From NCBI GenBank assembly GCA_015178975.1, contig WHVD01000008.1, forward strand, positions 1,240,001-1,304,000: 64,000 nt of DNA, in the 5' to 3' direction. Numbering within the stretch: position 1 is the stretch's first letter; each line of letters starts with the position of its first letter. Shown here piece by piece: positions 57,765 to 64,000 of the stretch. The position numbers were made by a program, and so were the translations under genes. This DNA comes from Hysterangium stoloniferum (Eukaryota; Basidiomycota; Agaricomycetes; Hysterangiales; Hysterangiaceae). The notes beneath the pieces were generated by a model. That model did no database searches and was not told the origin of the DNA. It was given only the letters and a program-made list of their open reading frames with translations.

Positions 57765-58513
57765 TGTGGTTTCAAGCATAAGGTTGAAAGGCACCTTTGG
57801 AATTGAAAGTGATTCACTGCATGTCTTTGTTCACTCGGAATGGAGATACCTAGACTCCTGAGATATAGAGTATTGAAAATAGTATGAGTTGACCTATTGT
57901 AATACACAATCTACAAGGGTTTAATAGATTTGTAATATAAGTACTTGTGTGTCAATCAATGTGTCAGTTGGTGAATCACCTTCTGACATGATAGGTTTGG
58001 TGCTAGTTTAGGTGTACACCGGTTCTGTCATGCATTAACCTCAAAATGCATGGTCCACAATTAACATTTTCATATGAAAAGTTGAAGAAATGGTTGAACC
58101 GCCCCTAGGAAAAGGGTGTTTTCATCGCCAATTCCAACACAGAGTAGTCCTGGAGCCTCTGTGTCTGGATTAATGTCAAATGTCTCAAATTGAATGTATT
58201 AAGCTTGAGGTTCTTGAAGTTGCGCTCCGCGATTCTCGTCCTTGTCTGTGTCGCATTTTATACCCTGTTCAATGCGGATGTTTTGGGCCTTCGTCATATT
58301 CTGTCACATCCCATCCAGTGAACACCTTCATGTGGTCGATGTTTCGATAGAACGCTGTCCAGGATCATAAATGACATTCTGGAGGATTGTTTGAACCTTG
58401 TTTCTTTGTTTTCATACCGCCAGTGGCAGACCATAATTACAAGAATTACATTCAACATGACTCCGATATCGTGATATGCTTGCCTTGTTCCCGCCTCTTT
58501 ACCCTGTACTATA
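57765..58513. repeat. Right arm of the large inverted repeat, interrupted by element C
   Basis: Complement of 54606-55096 with a 269-bp insertion (57873-58141). Identity is high outside the insertion. Confidence 0.75.
57873..58141 (-). mobile_element. Short dispersed element C, copy 2, with target duplication
   Basis: Inserted in the right arm of the inverted repeat; flanked by GAGTA (57868-57872 and 58142-58146). The uninterrupted arm at about 54973 shows one uninterrupted site here. Homologous to 48370-48627 in the opposite direction. No ORF; ends TTGAAAATAGTAT and (complement) TGTGTTGGAATTGG. A 5-bp duplication fits a short solo LTR or a MITE. Confidence 0.75.
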
Positions 58514-60153
58514 GTATGTGTCAATTCGACTAATTGGTTTGTACCGAGAGTTGTACAAAATTATAATCGTGATAAATGACGATAGCATACACAAACTTGC
58601 AGACCACATAACCGCGGCGAATACTATGAGGACATGAGAAAGAAGGTTAATTGTCCAATTTATGTGGGGTGATGAAAGGGACAGTATACGCGTTCATGTA
58701 TGATGACCATTCAACTTGACTGTGGACCATCTGCTGTTCAGGTGTTGGTGCTCTTCATCATCGAGAATAGAGAAGACATTTTACATCGGAAGTTCGAAAA
58801 CGATGTCATGATGCTTGACAACGCAAGGAATCTCTGTAATTTCTTCTATGCTATTCTGCAGGCCATCACAGTAACTTATGGCCAATGTGTAGAATTCGAG
58901 TGCACAAGAGGGGCCAGCCTTTCCTCGTGGTCCGTCTTTCCGCCTTTGTTATTGGGACAGTTGGGATGCAGTTAATGCGACGATCTGGACGATGCTGTTG
59001 AGGATGAGTATATGTACGGTGAGGCCCACGCTGGCAATGGCGGCAGCGAGGTTGCAGACGATACTTGCGTTAGTATGTGGGAAGAAGGGGTTATGTTAGA
59101 TGTGCGTTGGCGGGGGGTAGCGGCCACCATAGACGACCCCCTCCCTTAGAAGACTACGTTTCATTGACGAGGCTTTGTCCACAGTTGGCGCAATTACAAG
59201 TGGTGGACCGTGGTTGGGTTTTGACGAGATATCTTTCACTCTCGTCAGCATTTCAATATCTGCTTCCAATCGCCAGCTCCAGAATGTTGTATTCCTTTTA
59301 CCCCGTTTTTACCTCTACAGCATTGTCTGAAGAACCTTTCCAGGCTGCTAAACAGAGCCCAATATATTATTGATGCAGGAGGTATTGGGAACTTGCACAG
59401 ACCACAGTAGATAAGAATATAACTTGGCTTCTATCTATGAGTGAACTACTGGGGATTATATATGTCTACAGGGAGCAAGTTCTGGAAGGGATGACAGAGA
59501 TATTACTAAAGCTATGTTAAGTATGCTCCAAGATATTCTATAATATTCTAGGGATGTCAGGTTGATTACCAACACTCCTCTTCAAACTGAGCATTCCGGG
59601 AAAAAATCCAGTAATAAAAGTGAAAAAAGAATCATGACAGGGAATATGAAATCAAGAAATATAACCAGGGGATAAAACTCAAAGGAAAAATTGTCAATCT
59701 AAAAAATGATGAGTGCAGAAATGCCATAGGAGCATCCAAGCATCAACTACCAGCAGAGCACACAGCTGCTTATATCTGCAGACCTCCGAATATCCGAAAA
59801 AGCTGATTGTACGCTGATGGCGTCCTGAATTTATACACTGATGGTGTCTTTAATAATACGCTGATGGCATCTCGAATATTTAATGTGCTGATAACACGAG
59901 AATGAATTATAATGGGACTTTTATGCACTGATAGCACCGAATGATAATTTGTTGCAAAAACGTGGGAACCGATGATTTGTGACTTTCTTGTTCATGTGTT
60001 CACACGTGATGTGACAAAGGGTATATTGTGGGAAAGGCCTTCCCAAAAGATTGTGTCGTGATCATGTGTCTGGTTGATTATCAACAGGAGGGGGTATATG
60101 CCAGTACATGGTGGATGCAAACAAACAGTGTTAAGATTACTAAGCAAACTCAG
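58514..60153. other. No complete gene; possible coding remnant and a degenerate repeat
   Basis: The complement of about 58963-59080 reads IVCNLAAAIASVGLTVHILI then a stop after TASQLSQ, which could be the last hydrophobic exon of a lost membrane protein. A plus ORF at 58700-58975 is unrecognised. At about 59810-59935 CTGATGG(C/T)(G/A)TC-like units recur three to four times at 35-45 base spacing. Confidence 0.3.
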
Positions 60154-60300
60154 TGAAAGGCTGCTGTCTAATGCAACCTTACATTGGCATTGGTCCAGAA
60201 ATTGATAGGACCAAACTATATTCCTCAAGAATGGCAAGTACGATATACGATGATGATGGTAAGTATAATGATTAACTAAAAATGATACTACATGCGTCAA
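60154..60300 (-). repeat. Partial LTR of a second family D element
   Basis: TGAAAGGCTGCTGTCTAATG onward matches the complete LTR at 60644-60844 for about 150 bp and then diverges. The expected GGCTTACA end is not recognisable before the tRNA-like gene at 60347. Confidence 0.65.
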
Positions 60301-60346
60301 TAATATAATGAAGTGTTAGATTGAGTAATGCTAGCAGTGCTTCCCA

Positions 60347-60418
60347 GGTCAGGTGGTGTAATGGTTAACACCCCTGCTATATATGCAGAAGCCCTGGGTT
60401 CAATCCCCAGTCTGGCCA
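60347..60418 (+). tRNA. tRNA-like gene (Glu-like body, abnormal anticodon loop) inside an LTR element
   Basis: 72 bases fold as a cloverleaf: acceptor GGTCAGG/TCTGGCC (two G-U pairs), D stem GTGT/ACAC, anticodon stem CCTGC/GCAGA (one mismatch), T stem CTGGG/CCCAG with loop TTCAATC, discriminator A. Pol III A box (TGGTGTAATGG) and B box (GGTTCAATCC) are intact and a T4 run follows at 60421. The D arm and anticodon stem resemble tRNA-Glu (GGTTAACACCCCTGC), but the loop is TATATAT: position 33 is A not U and the triplet would be TAT. It is more likely a tRNA pseudogene or tRNA-derived SINE head than a working tRNA-Ile. Confidence 0.6.
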
Positions 60419-60643
60419 TTCATTTTCTACACTTTTAACATGAAGTTACAATAATGAGGCATTCAAAAAATGGCAAGACAATGACAGCAGCTTGTATGTG
60501 TGATAACTCAAAGGTGTTGAACAATGATATTCTGGTTGGGAGAGTCAAATGAAGATGTCGGATAAAAAATGAGTGGATGTGAATGAGTCAAAGGTGACAT
60601 GTTTGCATTGTCAGAAATGCCAAAGTCAATATCAAAAAAAAAG

Positions 60644-60844
60644 TGAAAGGCTGCTGTCTAATGCAGCCTTACATTGGCATCGGTCCAGACATTGATAGGA
60701 CCAAACTGTATTCCTTGAGAATGGTGAGTACAATATATGATGATGATGGTAAGTAAAATGATTAACTAAAAATGATACTATGTGTGTCTGTGATAATGTA
60801 ATTGGTATGTCATAATCAGTATGTCATAAGCCACCAGGCTTACA
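60644..60844 (-). repeat. Complete LTR of the second family D element
   Basis: TGAAAGGCTGCTG...CACCAGGCTTACA, 201 bp. Preceded by TATCAAAAAAAAAG as in the element at 45405-47353, so it is the 5' LTR of a minus-oriented copy. No gag ORF survives between it and 60154. Confidence 0.7.
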
Positions 60845-60869
60845 CTCAGCACCAGTTCTCAATTCCTAT

Positions 60870-62030
60870 CAGTGGCATGCCTTATTAGTTCTATACCAAT
60901 GTGTCAGATTTTGCTCTAGGCATTTGTCTTCAGCAAGTGCAAAAAATTGTTTTACAGGATCTGAAGGATACCAAGTGTGAAGAGTGGTAGAAGTTCTAAC
61001 CGTTCTATATATGAAGAATATCGACCGTTGAAGTACGATACCACGATGTATTGACTGTCTAAGTCTAATATGGACCGAATGTGTATTGACTACTTAGTTC
61101 AATACAGTAGAGAGAAGTAGCTATCTAAAGTAAGGTAGATAGCTAGAATGAATAAGCAGAATCGACTGGTTAAGTGCGATTCTGGACAACTGCTCGAGTG
61201 CAAGTAGAGTAGTTAGAGAGTCGAATAATAGAGTAGCGTGGATGTAGTCCACGCGAGTTGAGATAAGGATTGAGTTTCGACTGATATAGTTCGAAACTCA
61301 GTTTGAATGAGTAGCTAAAGCCCGTCTGTGACGGTCGAGACGATACACCAATTACAACTTACAGGACACTAACGGGTGTCTGGGTAAGTCGTGGTTGCGG
61401 TGTAAAAAGTGTCTGAGTTCTAAACTACGGGTGCTAGAATACATAAGTCTGGCGTGTGTGCGCCCACAAGAGTCGATGTACCGCATACATAGGTTGTCGA
61501 ACTAATTATAGATATAATAAAAGAGAGAAAATAGAAATAATAAAGGAAATATAGTAAGAGCTCATCCGACTATATTTCCTGAGTGTATTTTGCCATACCT
61601 CTCACACCAAGTTATATGGCTGAGCTAAGAAGTCCTTTCAGCAACCCCCAGAGGGAACTGAATTCCTTTGGTCAGATGAATGGGGTAATTCCTTGGATGA
61701 TACACTAGTTACAGTGGAATGAGCAATTGCTTATTGGAGCCATATGCTCAAGGGTCCAGAATGTAACTACTCCACCACCAAACATAAAGGCCTAGCAGTG
61801 AAAGAAGGTCTAGTCCACTTCCAACCATTTGGGAAGAGAGTCCTACTGATTATGGAGCATGCAGCACAGCCTTGCAATGGACCAGATCTTATGAAAACAC
61901 TAATTGTCAGCTGGCCATGTGTGTGTTGCATATCCAGAACTCAAAATTCTCCATACAGCAGAGTGAGGAGGGACCATAGCAATGTAGATCCCTTATCTAG
62001 AATTCTGTTAGGAACTGTGTCTTTCAGGCC
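60870..62030 (+). pseudogene. Ty3/gypsy RNase H-domain region, interrupted by a solo LTR
   Basis: Before the LTR: FYTNVSDFALGICLQQVQKI then LQDLKDTK (about 60885-60975). After it, in one frame: FLWSDEWGNSLDDTLVTVE, stop, AIAYWSHMLKGPECNYSTTK, HKGLAVKEGLVHFQPFGKRV, and RDHSNVDPLSRIL (to about 62010). This is the Ty3 pol RNase H domain; relatives read VERVIAYWSR...ERNYSPTE...AL..KEGLVKFQP and VHSNVDP(I/L)SR. The stop in VE*AIAYW replaces Arg (TGA from CGA), a CpG-decay mutation, and TGA in LYG*AK is of the same kind. The solo LTR 60976-61606 sits exactly between DTK and the next codons, with its CCAAG duplication. Confidence 0.8.
60976..61606 (-). mobile_element. Solo LTR, family B (631 bp), inside the Ty3 RNase H region
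   Basis: TGTGAAGAGTGG...CATACCTCTCACA, flanked by perfect CCAAG duplications (60971-60975, 61607-61611). Complementary along its length to the solo LTR at 63165-63798. Orientation is relative: the other copy is called plus because a possible gag start follows the diverged copy at 15564-16414. Confidence 0.9.
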
Positions 62031-62568
62031 TCCACAATTGCATTCTACCCATATTATTGCTCAGCATCCCAATATTGGTACAGTACCCCCAATGGCAGCA
62101 TTTCTGACAGTGGTGTCCTGACAACTCATTCCACCACTAAGCAATTTTCTTTTTAGTCACTCCATCCTGTCTCCACTCCAACAGCATTCCACTACTTTTG
62201 TATCATGTTGCCACATCATTTGCTACTTCAGATCCTTTACTATTTATGCTTTCCTCATATTCCATTCTCCTGATCCTCCATTCTGTTTCCTTATATTGTA
62301 ATTCCATTTTCAGCCCTCTGCATTCTATTCTACTTACTATAAATCCCCACCCTATATGCTACTCTCCTCAGTATCAACTAAGAATATCTCCTAATCCTTA
62401 TACATACTCTCTCATTAGGAGTCTGCACAATACCACTGGCCAGTCTGTGGCTCATGTCCCTTCAACCCTTAGCCCTGAACCACCAGATTACAGCTGAGTG
62501 TTGATTGCTCTCCTTTATGTACTCCCTGTTTTTCAAAATACTGGAGCACCTGACAGTTTTGTGTGAGG
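62031..62568. other. Pyrimidine-rich, CpG-poor retroelement-type DNA, no gene recognised
   Basis: Downstream of the Ty3 fragment; ORFs reflect C/T bias. Probably more of the same decayed element. Confidence 0.4.
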
Positions 62569-63935
62569 TGTTAAGATCTAAGCAGGGGGAAAGGGGGGCT
62601 CTATGCCAGAGGGCTGACAATAGAGAATGTACTAGTCAGGAGGTCCAACTCTATAAAATGGGTGGAGCTTGGCTTCAACTTATGTGTTGTACCCTCATAC
62701 AAACTGTTAAGGTGCTCCAGTGTTTCAGACAGAGTGGATAGTATGATAAGAATGAAAGACAACACTTAGCTCACTTGACTGGAGGGCCAAAGTGCTAAGA
62801 GTCATGGGTAAGAAGTCATGGCTTGCCATGAGGGTATTAGGGAGGGAGTAAGGTGACTGAAGACTAAATGGGGGTAATCTAAGTCAATGTTAGAACTGAA
62901 GAGTAGTAGCATACATGTTAGGAACTTTATACAAAGGTGTACTGGATGAGCGGAGGTCTGATCAAGGAAGCAAGAAGTAGTGATGGTCAAAGGAAGCATG
63001 GGAAGGAGTAGGGATCAAACTGGAACTAAATACAATGTAACAAAAGTATTCTAAAAGGTATGAGGTGGAAAATAATGTTTATATGTAGAACAGGTAACCA
63101 GAGAGCATTGGGACAGGAAGATGAAAAGGGAAAACCATAGTGAACCAAGTGTTCGGATGCTGTGTGTGAGAGGTACGGCAAAATATACTCAGGAAATATA
63201 GTCTGGATGAGCTCATACTATATTTCCATTATTATTTCTACTTTCTCTCTATTTTATTATACACTTATAATTAGTTTGATAACCTATGTATGCGGTACAT
63301 CGACTCTTATGGGCACATACACACCAGACTTATATATTCTAGCGCCCATAGTTAGAACTCAGACACTTTTACCCTGCAACCACGACTTACCCAGACACCA
63401 GTTAGTGTCCTGTAAGTTGTGATTGGGGTATCATCTCGACCGTCACAGATGGGCTTTGACTATCTATGCAATCAGAGTTTCAAACTATACTAGTTGAAAC
63501 TCCACCTTTATCTCAATCCACGCGGACTACATCCATGCTACTCTGTTATTTGACTCTCTCATTATTCTCTTCTACACTTGAGCAGTCACTCAGAATCATA
63601 CTTCACAGTCGATTCTCCTTATTTGTTTTAGCTCTCTATTCTACTTTAAATAGCTATTTCACTCAACCGTATTGAACTAAACAGTCAATACGTGTTTGGT
63701 CCATATTAGACTTAGATAGTCAATACATCTTCGTGTCATACCTAAACAGTCAATATTCTTCGTATATAGAACGTTTAGAACTTCCACCACTCTTCACACT
63801 GTGGGTGGTGACACCATGGTCAGGGGTACTGATATGGGATACTGGAGGGTGGGGAGAGTAAAACAAGGTTGCAGGAGGCCGAATGACTGGGATCCTAACG
63901 TGAGAAGCCAAGTTCCACTTGCTTTAGTAACCAGA
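62569..63935 (+). mobile_element. Box-bearing LTR (family A-related) with a nested solo LTR
   Basis: Starts TGTTAAGATCTAAGCAGGGG. The box GAGCTTGGCTTCAACTTATG is at 62666-62685. The solo LTR of family B (63165-63798) is nested in it. A second copy of the same start (TGTTAAGATCTAACAAGGAG, 63936) follows, so the right limit is taken there. Near 63903-63918 a partial box in the opposite direction suggests a further rearrangement. Confidence 0.5.
63165..63798 (+). mobile_element. Solo LTR, family B (634 bp), with target duplication
   Basis: TGTGAGAGGTACGGC...CACTCTTCACA, flanked by perfect CTGTG duplications (63160-63164, 63799-63803). It is the inverted partner in sequence of 60976-61606, but each has its own target duplication, so they are independent insertions. 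Confidence 0.9.
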
Positions 63936-64000
63936 TGTTAAGATCTAACAAGGAGGGCAAAAGAGGCTCTATGTCAGAGGCTGACAATTGAGACCATACT
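63936..64000 (+). mobile_element. Start of another box-type LTR, cut by the window edge
   Basis: The 65 bases to the end match 62569-62633 closely (GGCTCTATG(C/T)CAGAGG, CTGACAAT(A/T)GAGA). Confidence 0.6.

Noticed and set aside
60347-60418. Functional tRNA-Ile(UAU)
   Set aside because: The anticodon loop lacks U33 and the stem has a mismatch; the body is Glu-like. Kept as tRNA-like only.
61744-62121. 125-codon ORF as an independent gene
   Set aside because: It is the downstream part of a Ty3 RNase H domain that continues through TGA stops upstream.
60976-63798. One large transposon with 630-bp terminal inverted repeats
   Set aside because: Each arm has its own perfect 5-bp duplication (CCAAG, CTGTG) and TG...CA ends, so they are two independent solo LTRs.

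Overview
The window looks like nuclear DNA of a filamentous basidiomycete, most likely an Agaricomycete. The reasons are coding genes split by many introns of about 49-61 bp with GT(A/G)NGT donors; a caspase-domain protein with the mushroom-type C-terminal beta-rich domain; a DUF6533 seven-helix protein; a KDZ transposase; a secreted GH37 trehalase and a GH16 beta-glucanase; and Ty3, Ty1/copia, LINE and compact LTR elements. No plasmid, phage or CRISPR feature is present. Intron boundaries were read by eye from splice sites plus family conservation, so they are models, not proof.

Layout. 0-8.5 kb: a broken gag-like gene (minus), two 5'-truncated LINE tails pointing at each other (1.9-3.1 kb plus, 7.7-8.5 kb minus), and between them two related but unrecognised zinc-finger-like genes (4.2-4.6 and 5.9-6.7 kb). 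9.9-12.9 kb: a cytochrome c peroxidase 3' remnant (minus) and a five-exon caspase-like gene (plus). 13-24.5 kb: gene-poor, AT-rich and CpG-poor, built from decayed LTRs, Ty3 and copia scraps, one complete 1.2 kb copia-type mini-element (21.1-22.3 kb) and a MITE. 25-45 kb: the gene-rich core, with a decayed GH16 gene (plus), tRNA-Val(UAC), two tandem ABC half-transporter genes, an acid trehalase and an amino-acid permease (the last four all minus). 45-64 kb: a second transposon block, with a gag-only LTR element, solo LTRs (three with perfect 5-bp target duplications), a KDZ transposon split by an LTR, a DUF6533 gene enclosed by an inverted repeat, an LTR element containing a tRNA-like gene, and a Ty3 RNase H region split by a solo LTR.

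How the parts relate. The core genes fit extracellular carbohydrate use and membrane traffic (trehalose cleavage, wall glucan, amino-acid uptake, ABC export), but nothing shows a shared operon-like programme. The strongest genome-scale signal is mutational. Repeat copies differ almost only at CpG sites: all five differences between the two LTRs of the 21.1 kb element are CpG changes, and some LTR pairs carry CA in one copy and TG in the other where CG must have been ancestral. A second cross-element signal is a box of about 33 bp (core TTGGCTTCAGCTTAT) present in otherwise diverged LTRs across the window.
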